Source of the DNA: Hyalella azteca
Lineage: Eukaryota > Arthropoda > Malacostraca > Amphipoda > Hyalellidae
Direction: 5' to 3'
NCBI RefSeq assembly: GCF_000764305.2
Contig: NW_025938177.1
Location: 1 to 64,000, forward strand
Length of the DNA: 64,000 bases
Shown here: positions 41,169-54,200 of the stretch, piece by piece
Layout: each line of letters opens with the position of its first letter
Numbering within the stretch: the first letter of the stretch is position 1
Notes under the pieces: generated by a model
What the model saw: the letters and a program-made list of their open reading frames with translations, nothing else
Told to the model about the DNA's origin: nothing
Databases searched by the model: none
Made by a program: the position numbers and the translations under genes

Positions 41169-41403
41169 TAAGGTTGACCCACGAGAAGCTCATTTTCGCG
41201 GATACCTGGCCGGATGGAGCTTGTTTTTCGCCTGTGACGTCACTGATCTCAATGACGTCACGGGCATTAACCAATTACCGAAGTGCGTTCAAACCAGTCA
41301 GCCAATCCGTCATGGGAATGACCGGTTTGTTTACGTTTCTCGATCTACGTGACGTAACTAGAAAGCTGAACTGAAAGACGGAACTTCTCGTGGGTCAACC
41401 TTA
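41169..41403. mobile_element. TA-flanked MITE, 235 bp, with paired CRE sites
   Basis: Terminal inverted repeat TAAGGTTGACCCACGAGAAG (left) and its exact complement at the right end, flanked by TA at 41167-41168 and 41404-41405. The interior has two TGACGTCA cAMP-response-type octamers (about 41236 and 41254) and a third partial GTGACGTAA near the right end. One ~65-codon frame runs through it but shows no transposase features. Confidence 0.88.
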
Positions 41404-41405
41404 TA

Positions 41406-42711
41406 TAGTTCAACCACTGGTATAAGTTCCTACAAAAAATGGAAAATTTTCCGTATTCATGTACTTTTCCTTAGTAAATAAATCAATCGACAACAATCTG
41501 TTCAATACAATAGGGTGGGATGCGATGCTCACTAGCGACAAATGGTCGTTAGACTTCTAGATCATAAAATAACAAAATTTGATGAGAAGTTCGTTGCGTT
41601 AATTGAATAGTTTTTAGATGCAATTTGGTTTGGTCATTCTGGTTTTGAATTAATTGTCACGATGATCTCGAATAAGTTATCGCAAGAAATCTAAGCATTT
41701 CTTAAATTATCACGTTGATAAAGTAACATTTGTAAATTATTAATAATACTTTTCGTAGAATTATCTGGAGAAATTTTGGTTTTAGTTCTGGACTCTGGAA
41801 AAATTATTGAAGAAAAGATTAAGTACCCACGTAAACTTATACTTACGTGCGTCTATTGGCATAAAGAACATTTTATACGAAGTACGAATTTTCATTGCTT
41901 GTTACCATTCAAACCTTGAACGTACAAGACGCCGAATTAGTACTGGTGAAATTTTTGCCGAATGTTGTGCAAAACGTGTCCAGGAGTTGTGGCACTTCAC
42001 CATGCGCATAATTTACGATGAAGACTTTTAATGGTGGGCGAATGTCTGCACCTAAATTCTGCATTTACAAGTGCAGTTACGGACTCGTGTTTCATTAACT
42101 TCGGTTTTTCTATTATTGAATTGCATCGTGAGCTCAGGATTTACTTGCCAAGTTCTTAGATTTTTTAACCATTGCTTGGTTTTCCTGTCAAGTTGTCAAA
42201 CTAAGAGGTTTTGAGTTCAGAAGTCGGGTTCTGAAGCTTGTGCTTGTGCTCTTTTGGTTAGGAGGCGATTTGCTTGTTTAACTCGGGATCGATTTTTTTT
42301 CAACATGGGTAAAAATATTTTTGATTTATGATCCTGAGAATTTAAGGTGTAATATAATTTGCATCTAAAATACTACATGTCCAAATTTCTGCTGGAAATT
42401 TGGTTCTTGTTGTTTATGGATCTGCCTCTTCAATTTATCGAACCTCAGATCGAAATTTTTATTTTTTACAACACCATGATATTCGTTGCTAACTTCCGAG
42501 TTACTCTCGAAACTTACAGTAATACGTTATGCACTGCCACTCTCCAACTTTGCAACAGAAGCGACTGTCAACGTTCAGTTACGCATTATTTGCGTTCTGC
42601 TGACACTGCGTTTTGACCGGCAGGCGCTGACGCTCTGCTGGCTACAGTCGCCACTCGCCAGAGTCATCCGTCAACCTTGTTTACGGCATTTCTGTGAAGC
42701 TCACTCCCACA
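41406..42711. other. Intergenic, nothing recognised
   Basis: AT-rich, with short frames only. Confidence 0.4.
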
Positions 42712-43060
42712 CTCTCGTTGATCGTGTCAAAATGTTGTTGCGGGCGTCTCACACTCACGTTGATCGTGTCAAAATGTTGTTGCGGGCGTCTCACACTCAC
42801 GTTGATCGTGTCAAAATGTTGTTGTGGGCGTCCCACACCCGCGTTGATCGTGTCAAAATGTGAGCGTCCCACACTCGCGTTGATCGTGTCAAAATGTGAG
42901 CGTCCCACACTCGCGTTGATCGTGTCAAAATGTTGTGAGCGTATCACACTCTCGTTGATCGTGTCAAAATGTTGTGGGCGTCTCACACTCACGTTGATCG
43001 TGTCAAAATGTTGTGATCGTGTCAAAATGTTGTGAGCGTGTCAAAATGTTGTGTGCGTCT
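42712..43060. repeat. ~33-42-bp tandem repeat built on GTTGATCGTGTCAAAATGT
   Basis: About nine units. The conserved word GTTGATCGTGTCAAAATGT alternates with variable TGTTGCGGGCGTCTCACACT segments, and unit lengths are mostly multiples of three. Both strands therefore stay open over 110-plus codons, a by-product of the repeat. Confidence 0.9.
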
Positions 43061-46000
43061 CACACACTTGTGTCGATCACGCCACAAAGGCGCCGATGTT
43101 GTCAATTGAATTTAAGCATCTGATTACGGAGTCCATCTAACAATAATACTTATCTTCTTCATCCTTGTAGATTTCTTTATATCTAGCGTTTATTTAACCT
43201 CAACATTTTGGACAAAACTTTTTTCTCGTAAATACGTCCTAATGTCGGGAGTTTTCGATTAATCAAAAATTGTCTATTTACATCCTAGTTAGTTACACAA
43301 TTTCGCTTGCTCAGTGACATTGTTCCTAACCGCCTTAACAAGCCAGTCAGTGTTCGTGAGCGCCCCACCTATAATTAGGCAATATTGTGCCAGTATTCCT
43401 GATAGCACTGCCGTTGGGTATTACAGCAATATTGTGCTATACTTACCAAGCTCGCAATGTCTCATTCCGGGTCGGCTTTAGTTTTGTAAGTAGGATTTAT
43501 TGCTCCATTTTCTGTACTAGGAGGTTTTCGACTATCCGTGTGGGCGTCGAAAGTGTCTCAACTTGCTCCTCCTTCGCTCTTCGCTTCTGTTGCTGTTCAT
43601 TTTTCGTTCATAGTTTCGGCTGCTGTTTATTGACAGCTGATTAGCCTCTGCTTCTGTACAAATGTCCATTAATAGTACCTATAGCTTCTCACATATCAAT
43701 TTCTCACCGGTTGCTATTCAAGTCTCCGTTGCTAACCTTCAACGACTTATTGGGAATGAAAAGTTTCTTATTCAAGAATATTCATTACAGTAATTTTATC
43801 ACTGCTGAGATAGGCTTTCGTTATTGTTCTGTTCAGAATAGGAACAACCATAGCTACTATATTGAAGAAAATGATCGGAAACGTCCTGCAATAGGCAAAA
43901 ATATTAGAGCTAAAGCAAAGTTTGGGCGTTGAAATATTACTGCATTCGGACTTATTCCGTTTGCGCTCTCGTCTGTGACAGACTTCGTGCATGGCCTTGA
44001 ACTAATCTGTTGTAATCAACTGTTGGGTCAACTACTCGGCCTTTCACTGACCACTTCTCGATTAATCATTCCTGTATTGACTTGAGTTGATCAGGATCGG
44101 CGTTATAGTGTCGAGATTCCCATTAATTTAGTCGCCCAACTCATGTCGAGGTCACACAGTCAATGTGTGACCTCGTCCTCCTGTCATTAAAAGGATCATA
44201 ATTAAGATGTTGGGTTTGTTTGCGTGGGCGCGGCTACAGAAAACGTGCATGGGTACGAGCTTGCATTTCGTCCTTTCGTTTTCATCCTCGGCCATTGAGG
44301 AAAGATTCTATAATTTCCACGCATTCTATCATTACGGAATTCTGTTGACGGGGCATTCTATGATTAGTTTGCATTCCTTCTCTGCTTCAAGGTCCCATTC
44401 AGTATCAAGTGCGTGGTTGTAATAGTTGGCAATAGGATGTTAACTCACAGCGCACGAATATTATATTTACAATTAATTTATACGATCAAGAATAAATAAT
44501 TCTCTATAAAATCTGTATATCGTAATCTGACTTTTCCCTCCAAGATCTCTCAAGCAACGCTCACTGAAACGACATTTATTTTTGCCTCGTAATATGATTA
44601 TCACAGCTTTGCTCGAAAGAAAAAATAAATGAGCAGGGAGCGTTCTCACGATTGCGTTATTGGATACGCTGAGCTTTGCCCACTAGCGTCGAGTACATGG
44701 CTGCTAGTAGAGTGAATAATTATTGACCCTTGCCAGACCTCACCGTATTATGGTTACAGTGCCTCTTATAGAAAAATTATTGCCTTATAGAAAAAATATT
44801 CGACTCCAGTGCGGTGCAAAGGCGCGCATTAATAAACATCGCGCGGTCACATGAAATCTTGAGCTTAATTAGTTTTAGACTCTTTCCTAGGGTTCAACGT
44901 AATTGATCTTTTAGTCTCATGTGGAGAGCTGAATGTACGATGCCTTACTATATATGGCCACCAATAAACCTACTGTAATTTAGGTGCTTGTGCAAACGTA
45001 TTGCGCTCCTTTCTAAAATGCACAATTTATCTGTTCGCTGGCATATTGTGGTTAGTACAACCACTCCATTGCCCCTTCAATTATTTTAAATTGCCTAGTT
45101 GCTTATTGCTCGATATGATCTTGCTCAAATGCCGTAAGTTTTTTTTTTTAATTAGAGCCTTTGCCGAGTAATTTTTTTTCTGCTAGCATTTTGGGCTAGT
45201 TGAATTTTTTGAAATACATACGTCACGATTTTTTACGAATATAAAAAATTGTTGAATTCCGTAAAGCTTTGAATAAACTTCTAATAAAAAGTTCGTGCAG
45301 TTGTTAAGAAGCTTCTGTAATCGAGTAGCTCTGTAAGTAGTACTTTGAAAAGCGCCAGCTCAACAATGTCAGTTTTTGCTATCGATATGCGGTAAAATAG
45401 TACCCGTGGATGTCGATACTTATTATTGACAAGTTAAATAAAATATGAAGAGCATAATATGAGTTTGCCTTGAATGCGCGACGGAAAGAATTGCATATTG
45501 AGAACTTATTTTAATTAATCTCGAGTGACGTCCGCCTGAGGTTTCTGTCGGGAGTACAAAATTAGAAGATTATACAGGGCCCGCCTTGCTGGCAAGAAAT
45601 AACTTCATTTAATTGAATTATTTGATCTCAGTCATCGATTGGTAGGCGTTCTAAATTCAAGTCTAAGTGAAAGTTTCATGCAAAATTTCAGAAGGAAAGT
45701 AAGACTGTACACTAATTTGGCTTGCCTGCTATCGTCTCTTCCAAAGCAGTGTACTAAAAAGAAGTGTCTGATAGCTAGGGTTTTATTTCATTAATTCTCA
45801 GTGATGCTGTTTACTACTGGCGTTTACTACTGCTTTATTGCTAAATATCTATTGCAGTTGTATTCCTCTAAGTTTGCCACAGCGGCTTCGTACTGCATTT
45901 GATACCATTGTTATATACTTGTATATCGCGCTGTGCTATTTGCATGAATTTCTTGCAGCGACGAGGCTTTTTCACAGCACTCCAGCGCTGGTCGAGCATT

Positions 46001-46934
46001 ACTAGTTGCTGGAATGTCTTCTTAATTCCATCGAAAGCTTAAATTCCATGGGATGTCGATTGATTGTTGAAAATTGTGTCAGTCTCGATGCACTCGTTGC
46101 TTGGTTTTCAATTAATATTTTCAGTATTATATATACGGATCAAAGGAATTTAGTTACGCTCGTCCTTTTCGAAATGTTCCAGTCACAGCCACATTTTAGT
46201 GACTGTGTTGTATAACTTCGTGGTTTGCAACAGACTAAGATTTATCTTTATTCCTGAGAGAATAGTTTCCTTCGGTCTATAAGTATATGAAAACCGCGAC
46301 GATTAATCTGATGGTTTCATGGAGAGTCCGGTGACTGGGTTTTGAGTGTAAACAGCCTCGATGCAACTGACGGGGACCTGCAATATAGCCTCCAGTTCTG
46401 GGACCGCGTAAACATGTCATTAATCTTGCTCCTCTCTCTCTCTTTATTGGTGCGCCTCATGACGTTCGTCGCTCTATCGACGACCAATCAAACGTCTATG
46501 ATTTTAATGAAAATGTTGAAATTTATTTAAAGTCTAAGATGCATTTATTTGATATTCGGAATTGTAATGAATGGCAAATTTCATTTATACTAAGCTTTGA
46601 GAAAAACTCCTGGAGTGTCCAGCGATTCACTGTGTCAATGTCAAAAGGGGTACTTTTGGACGGTTATAATTTTCCTAATGTTATGTTTTAATAATGGGTC
46701 CAATCTGACATGGAGTGATTTGTAATACTGCAGCCGTAGTACGTGCTGTGATCTAGAATAATCCAGCGGGACATTGTCTGCCGTGCGGTATTTCTGTTCT
46801 AACTGGTCATACTTGAAACTTCGGGTTAAATAATCTGCTCTGAGACGCTCAATTTTGACGTGGTCTGCTCTGTGATGTACGTGGTGTCTCATCGCAGATT
46901 TTGGCTTAATTTTTACAACACTTCTCGTTAACTT
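43061..46934. other. Intergenic, nothing recognised except one hairpin
   Basis: A perfect 10-bp inverted repeat GAGGTCACAC/GTGTGACCTC lies at 44148-44174. No gene-like structure found on either strand. Confidence 0.4.
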
Positions 46935-47240
46935 AACTTTTTGTTGTTTGTTTGTCTGCTACAAATCTTATACCCGGGTAATCGATATTTAACACACTTC
47001 TACCTCTCCAATCGATCTGAAATTTTGCACACTTGCGTAATGTTGGACACAATGCATGAATCAATTGATAGAATAAATAATTTTGAAATTTAATTTTTTA
47101 TATATTAAAAAATTAAACTAATTTTTTAATATTTGGAAATAACATTTGAAATTGATTGTACATGTGTAACATCGGAGACACTGGATTCTTAGGAAGTGTT
47201 ACCTTTAAAAAGTTATTTTTAAACGCATATTATTAGTCCT
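46935..47240 (-). repeat. Dispersed repeat family B, copy 2
   Basis: Inverted copy of 16838-17262: GTCTGCTACAAATCTTATAC, ATCGATATTTAACA, CACACTTGCGTAATGTTGG, CAATGCATGAATCAATTGA, TGTACATGTGTAACATC and AAAAAGTTATTTTTAAACGC. Lacks the internal duplication of copy 1. Confidence 0.75.
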
Positions 47241-48821
47241 GCAGTCCTGAGAATGGCAGTTAAGGTGCGTATAAAAGTTTCACATCTCACAAACCTGTCA
47301 CTCTCTTTGAAATTCTCTTGGTGATCGTAAGCCCAATAATGATCGTAACGTTTCGTTTGCTGATATATCGAAATCACTTGCTACGCCCCATGTCATATTT
47401 GATGCTTTATCTGTATCATTGATGCAACGAAGCCCTCACTAGCAAGGGTTACCCCGTTTTGATCATTAATCCTGTTCTTCGCGTGGCCACACAATAATGC
47501 TTCAATAGCTGCCGCAACCCGCTGTGTGACACGTGCAAATTATTCTTCAAGTTCGTGCGGTAAGTTCAGAGTTAATAAAATTAAATTGGATTAGAATAAT
47601 TGCACTTTTATAGCGTGCTCTATAATGTCCTGGTGTAGTGAAACTTTTGTCCTGCCCTCTATCTTGTCTTGTATATTCATGGAAAACTACTGTTACGCAA
47701 TGATAAGAAAAATTATCTTTGGAATGATGGAAATTAGTCTTCTTAACGTCGTTGACTATAATTCAAGAATCACTCCGTCATTAATATACTTAAATGGATG
47801 TTTTTATTTTATTTTAAATTTATATAAGATAACTTGACCTGTACTGAATATAGCGGAGATAAAGAGACGATTCCATCACTAACAGTGAAGCATCGAACGC
47901 TAATGGGGAACTCTCATTGAATGTTTTAGTCGCCTCCGCACCGGCAGCCAACGGCCATCTAACGTCGATAACCCGCCTGTAAGTCTAGCGAAGAATTGTG
48001 TCTATAAGAAGGTTCCCGCCGACTACCAAAGTTTGGAAATCTCGTAATGTGGTTCGGTGCCTCCATAGGATTGTTTTCTTCTGCAAGATAGCAAATTAAT
48101 CAAGACTTTCGTCAATCACCGTGCTCTTAAGAACTCAAGATCATTTTACAGCACTTTAATAATCCAAATTGGATTCTTGGCAAGTAATCACGACTTTGGA
48201 AGTTGCTTTCAAGAATCAAACCTGCATGTTGGTGTGACGAACGAGAATCTTGGTACGTATCGTGGTTGCAGGTCATAATCCTGACCGACTCGTTGGTTCG
48301 CGCATGTATGTTCCTAACCATCCTACCTAGTTCAGACTCCCTCCAGTTTTGAAACTAATAAAATTATTGAAAAATACCCCTACCGCTCTGCCGAGAACCA
48401 TATACGTAATGCCGACTTATCCTAACTAGCCGGTATGCATCGATTACTTTCTATCATTATGATTTATTAAGATGTGGTCGTAAGTTTCTGAAAATAAACT
48501 TCCTGATCCCGATCGGGCCTCAGCTACTGATCCATCAAGGCCGTAATGCATTACTGATGCCAGCCTCTTCCAGCCTGTCAAAACAACGGCTCCATCCACA
48601 GCTGGCCTACAGGCACTACTCTGATGAGCTCGCCGGGAAGTTCTTTCAATTATACAAGACTATTCATATTATTCCCTACCTGTGTTGTAAGTCATTGCAA
48701 AGCATTGCTTGATACATCATGAAATAGAAGAATAAAGCACGTTACCTGTAAGCTTCTTGGTGAATACAGCACTAAACTCCTATACTTTCAAAGTTTTTCA
48801 CACCATAGCCGTCAGCTTTTT
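47241..48821. other. Intergenic, nothing recognised
   Basis: AT-rich, with short frames only. Confidence 0.4.
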
Positions 48822-49375
48822 ACGCGCAACGCTGTAGCAGACAGCTTTGAACGCGCAGCGATTGAGCCGACGTTAGAACGCGCAGCGATTGAGCCGACGT
48901 TAGAACGCGCAGCGATTGAGCCGACGTTAGAACGCGCAGCGATTGAGCCGACGTTAGAACGCGCAGCGACTGAGCCGGCGTTAGAACGCGCAGCGATTGA
49001 GCCAAAAGCTTTGAACGCGCAGCGTTGGAGCCGGCAGCTTTGAACGCGCAGCGTTGCAGGCGACAGCTTCGTACGCGCAGCGTTGGAGCCGACAGCTTTG
49101 TACGCGCAGCGTTGGAGGCGACAGCTTTGTACGCGCAGCGTTGGAGGCGACAGCTTTGTACGCGCAGCGTTGGAGCCGACAGCTTTGTACGCGCAGCGTT
49201 GGAGCCGACAGCTTTGTACGCGCAGCGTTGGAGCCGACAGCTTTGTACGCGCAGCGTTGGAGGCGACAGCTTAATTTGTACGCGCAGCGTTGGAGGCGAC
49301 AGCTTTGTACGCGCAGCGTTGGAGGCGACAGTTTTGTACGCGCAGCGTTAGAGCCGACAGCTTTGTACGCGCAGC
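48822..49375. repeat. 27-29-bp CpG-rich minisatellite, about 20 copies
   Basis: Two sub-arrays: GATTGAGCCGACGTTAGAAC GCGCAGC (27 bp, left) and GTTGGAGCCGACAGCTTTGT ACGCGCAGC (29 bp, right), joined by intermediate units. The shared core is ACGCGCAGCG and GAGCCGACAGC. Open frames on both strands are by-products. CpG density is far above the flanks. Confidence 0.92.
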
Positions 49376-51073
49376 GAGGCTGCCGACTGGCGTTAATTCT
49401 GCCTAAGTGGAAGACGGGGAGTGCACGATGGGGGGATTGAACTCCATAACCCCTTGCATGTCCTCCCGGTCGGGCTTCCATTAATCAGAGGGTCGCTGGA
49501 AAACAAACGTATATCCATAATCGGGCGAAGAGGGAACACTGGCTCAGTTTAATCGAGTTGTTTACGTGCAACCTCAGCTTTTGACGCGTTCCTTCCTCCC
49601 TGGAACGAGACCTTTGCCGCGATCAGCCCCCTGAGCAGTTCTGGCTCTGCTATAATACTTAGCGGTGACGATGGTTTGATATATATCCATTCTAACATGT
49701 TTTTGGGCCAATATAGTTCTCAAATCTCCCGCGTATGAATTATCAGTCGCAATATGTATTCGCCTAATGTTTAGGATTGAAATCGTTAAGATGTAATGCT
49801 AGTCTCTAGGTGCTACTGGCAAGCATGTTGTTTGCGACGTAGCGTTGTATTCGAGAGTTTAAAGTCGTGCGACTAATGATTTACTTGTCGATATGATGTA
49901 AATGAGCTAAAAATACATTACCTGATCTGAAATATAAATCGTGAGATGTTATAACTAGCCGTTGAACTGTTCCAGAACGTAGAATTTCTCTATGCGAACC
50001 CACACGACATGAATAATACTCGAAATAATACTTATTTCTATAGAAGCATTACCAGAATGTATTCGACTTTCGTTGCTCAAGCTGTAGCAGCGCAGTCTGC
50101 TGGTATTTCTTCCCCAGGATTCCCGCGGGTGACCTGTAATACATTTTATACTTCTCATCATGCATTCGTTCTATTTAACGTCGGTCAGCATATTAGGTTA
50201 CTGAAATTGTCATGTAATTTTTGGCTTCCTTAATTAGTCCTTCAAATAGCAGCTACAATAACGCATTGTTCCAGGATTTTGTCGTCGTGGCGGGAGGGTT
50301 GGGGTGTTTGCATTTGCGGCTACGTTTACTGGTCCCGAGGTATTCTTTATTCATCTATACTTAGATTCATGCAGCAGCAAGTGCAGAATTACTGCTTTGA
50401 TATCGCTAGGCATTTATTCAGTGATGACAAATACATAATTTGAAGCTCTCCACAACAGTGCTTGCTTCTAGTATCAAGATCGCGTGACAGCTCATATCGC
50501 AAATCATCAAAGAATCTAACAGGAATGAAACTGTCATAAACATATTCTCCATTGAAGTAAAACACTTTCGAAGATAAACCTCGTCATCTTTGAAAAAAGT
50601 ATTTGAATTATATCAGTATGATAAAGAATCACTCCAGAATTGGAGCATAAGTGAAATAGTGAATGAAAGGTTAGCTGGTAATGAATGAAAGAAAAAACCA
50701 TATCTCTTGATAAATTCAAACGAATTAGAGCAAAAGCGGTATTCAAACTAGGCTTGTTGTAAATAGTTTCATCGTTCACAGGGTGTTGATATGTTTAGCG
50801 TGAATGCGCTCATTAGAATGATTTGAGTTGACCAGATAAGGTTTCAGTATGATGATTGGGTGCCTTTATGTGCGAGCCATTCTAGTATAGAAGCTGCTTT
50901 ACGTCGTACCAACACTGAAGAAAAGCTTGGCCTCTGCAACGTTTACATTAGAATTTGCATAGCTTTATTTACATCTTGAAATTAAAAATGTGAGGATTCG
51001 TATAATTATTGAGTTTTCCTTGTATTTTCTTCTCCGTTCGCACTTGTAACCTAATAATTCCATTGTATTTCAG
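49376..51073. other. Upstream region of the insulin-receptor-like gene
   Basis: AT-rich. An acceptor (CCATTGTATTTCAG, ending 51073) precedes the first coding exon, so the 5' UTR is probably spliced and the promoter lies further upstream. No promoter was identified. Confidence 0.4.
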
Positions 51074-51080
51074 ACAGGAA

Positions 51081-51086
51081 ATGTGA
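51081..51086 (+). promoter_or_regulatory. Start-stop upstream ORF (ATG TGA)
   Basis: If the exon starts at 51074, its 5' UTR contains ATG directly followed by TGA, 12 nt before the receptor start codon. Start-stop elements can stall ribosomes and lower downstream initiation. The context has a purine at -3. Confidence 0.5.
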
Positions 51087-51098
51087 TATTTCTCCATC

Positions 51099-51288
51099 AT
51101 GTTGCTCATCACTTGGAGGTGCGATGCAGCAATGCTCATTGCAAGCGTTTTATTTAGCCTCGCTGCCGCTACTGCTTGGGCTTCCGACCCAAAGTCCAGC
51201 GCCAACACCGCGGTCGCGGACTCGCATGACGATAATTGTTCGGCGAGACGGATTTGGTTCTCGACTGGAGATCGAAGGGGCAAAACAA
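51099..51288 (+). CDS. InR: InR-like exon 1 (signal peptide)
   Basis: MLLITWRCDAAMLIASVLFS opens a signal peptide (hydrophobic to about residue 27, WAS), followed by a variable hydrophilic stretch ending RRGKT. Donor GTAAGT after 51288 leaves phase 1. A +1 frame also looks secretory, but only this frame matches the phase of exon 2, giving RRGKT|ICPGM. A second in-frame ATG at residue 12 is an alternative start. Confidence 0.8.
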
Positions 51289-54200
51289 GTAAGTGTCGTT
51301 GGTCAGGTGTTCACTATTACTTGATTCGAGTTGAATAAACGTTGCTGAACTTGTAACGATTACAATAGCAAAGCCAAACTTATTAAGAATCTAAAATTGG
51401 TTCAATCTCGTAACACAGTCTACTTTGTCTAGAAATACCTCATTATTTTACAGGAGACCTATGGAAAATGGAAGCATAATTGACTACGTTTTTGAAATAC
51501 AGTCGTGGCCAAAACTTTTGTCGCAAGCGATATTTTTTGGATTATTTAATTACGAGGTCTAAAGTAAAATCGGAAAAGGCAAATATTTATTTTCAACTTG
51601 AATACAAAATAAAACCATAACAAGAACGAAATCCGGCACGAAAAATTAGAAGTATGGCAAATTTTCCATGAAAAAATTCGAAATATGGCAAGGTTTTAAT
51701 TTATGAAGTGCAGACCCCTAGCTGTTACAAAGAACCTCTCCTATTCTCTTATATAGGCGTGGTAGTAGACATCAAAATCCTAATGTTTGCATCAATAGAT
51801 TTCAGTTTATGCGGATCCAGTCCTGAAAGTCCTTTGTAGAAGTTGGTTGACTTGTGTTTACCCTCTGTTTGTAAATGGCGCATAAACTTTCGATGGAGTT
51901 CAAATCTGGAGAATTACTGGCGTCAATTCTTCAATGCCAAAATCTTTGCGGAGCTTTTTGATAGCAGCTCTAAGACTCCATCGTGCTGGAAATGCAAATT
52001 TTATATATTTCAGACTTGAGTGTACGCTACAACAAATTTATAAGTTAAAGCTCAATATATCTGATTTACAATTACAAAATGTCTGAAATTTTAATAAATA
52101 CAATAAATAGAGCAAATTTCACCAGTTCAGTTTTCAGTAAATTTTCGAAATAAATATGACCATGTGACAAAAATTTTGGCAACGACTTCATATTTTTCGT
52201 GTGACCAACAGTCTCAATTGAAATTTTTGTTTTAATTATCCGATGTTCATATCGTTGTAAGACAACTAATCGAAGTTGTTAATGTAAAACCTTCAAGTTA
52301 ATCCTCATTTTTAAAAACTCTTGTATTGTATTAGTCAATGTTGGTTCCTTATAACGTTCAGCATTAATAATGCTACGTTTTTCGACTGTTGATTTTTATT
52401 CATTGAGACCTTTTTTTTTAGTTGGTCGATATCAACGTTTAAACTTTATGCGTGGTTATTAAACTTGCCGATCTGGTTTATTTGATTTTGAATTATTTGA
52501 CCCATCATCCCTCACTTGTAGTGCGAACCTAATAATGAATAATGTTTCTTATCATATTTAGTATCGGTTACTGTATAGAGTAGCTGCTAGGGACCACCTA
52601 TCTAGAATAAATTTCTAGATAGGCGAGAACTATTGAGTTAAATTTCAGGTGTTATCAATACTAATTCCTATTTAGAAACGGCTGAATTGATACTCGTGAT
52701 ATTATAACTGGACTTTTTACCGCTGTAAAGCATATTAGTGCAATTAATTTATACTGTCTTGTAAGAGGCCTTACTAAGTTCAGTATTGAAATTTGTTCAG
52801 TCTGCCCTGGCATGATTGTTAAGGATGAAGAGCGGATCATGGACGTGCTGAAGACCTTGGCGCAATGTGATATCATTCACGGCAACCTCGTGATTGCGTT
52901 CTTCGGATATGTGAGTAATGTTCTTGAAATGTTCAGTTCAATCATAGGTATTTTGAGTCCTAATTAAGCTATTAAAGCGAGTGGATGCTGGTTTTGCCGA
53001 CTTGTTAAAAAATGTAGAGTGAGAACCATCAATGACTACCTAACTTTACCATCTTATATGTTAACCCTGAAAGCTCTTGAACATTTTTAAACTTAATTAA
53101 TGTATACAGAACGAGAGCTCATGAACATTTTAAATTTTCATAATAAATGTCTACAGAATGAAGCGGAGAACTGGACGCAGTTTTCCCTTCCCCGGCTGCG
53201 GGAAGTAACGGGATTTGTGTTCATCTACTCAGTAGTTAGGCTTCCGTCCCTGTCGACACTTTTACCCTCCCTCGCCTTCATCCGAGGACGACAGCTGCTA
53301 GGGGACCACTCGCTCGTCATCGCATATACAGGACTCCAGGTGGCCATTTTCGCTAGTAAAATTAGCTATGAAACGAGTCTTTCCGTAATTTTAATTGAAT
53401 GGGAAATATAAAAATCCCACAATGCATCGTATACGGTATCATTCTACCTTTCCGCCATGCTCTGTAGTGTAATTTGTTATCTCCCTTCTGAAAATTCCTC
53501 TGAGGTTCGACGATTCCTCACAGCTGTGGATCAGAAGGAAATCGGATAGATTCCTACTATCTTTTAAGGACAGATTGGGCATCCCAATAAATTGCTGTCA
53601 CGAATCAATAATCAATCAATAAATGGCTGTCACGAATCAATAATCAATCAATAAATGGCTGTCACGAATCAATAATCAATCAATAAATTGCTGTCACGAA
53701 TCAATAATCAATCAATAAATGGCTGTCACGAATCATGTCACAATAATCACGAATCAGTTGCTGGTGAAGTAATCCCAGTACTGGACTCGCAGAGCGTAGA
53801 TCTGTGGAGCCTACAAAGTCTGGGTCGCGGTTCAGTGTACGTGTCTGGCAACGGCAATTTGTCCTCGATGGACGGGCTGGACACAGCGTCCCTGCACCAG
53901 CTTGATCCTGCTGCCGCTACCCGCGACTGGATCCAGGTGGGAAAGGAAGGCTACAATGTGCGCCTATTGTGTCCTTAGCGGTTGAAATCCCAAACATGGC
54001 ATTTAGTGCGTACAATCAAGAGATCAATGGATAGATAGTATCGATAGTTGATATGGTTGAAGCGTTTATACATAATATTGTCGGAGCGTTGATACTCAAC
54101 ATTGTCGGAGCTTTGATACTTGTACTGTAGCAGTGTTGTTGAAACTGACCGCGGTAATGATTCTTCCACTACCGCCTGATCTAAACTGACTCTGGCGGCA

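Noticed and set aside
42681..43035. Frames of ~114 codons on both strands
   Set aside because: Product of a tandem repeat whose unit lengths are multiples of three.
42712..43060. CRISPR-like pattern of constant and variable segments
   Set aside because: The variable segments are degenerate versions of one another, there are no cas genes, and the setting is a eukaryotic genome. The same holds for 59645-60080.
48981..49481. Frames of 108-166 codons on both strands
   Set aside because: Repetitive peptides (LYAQRW, RTKLS) follow from the 29-bp minisatellite and have no independent support.
51124..51324. Alternative secretory-looking frame in InR exon 1 (MQQCSLQAFYL...)
   Set aside because: It leaves the exon in phase 0, whereas exon 2 must be entered in phase 1 to give ICPGM.
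53775..53792. Earlier acceptor (AATCCCAG) for InR exon 4
   Set aside because: From the phase-0 exon 3 it would read YWTRRA and a stop. The acceptor at 53791-53792 keeps the frame.
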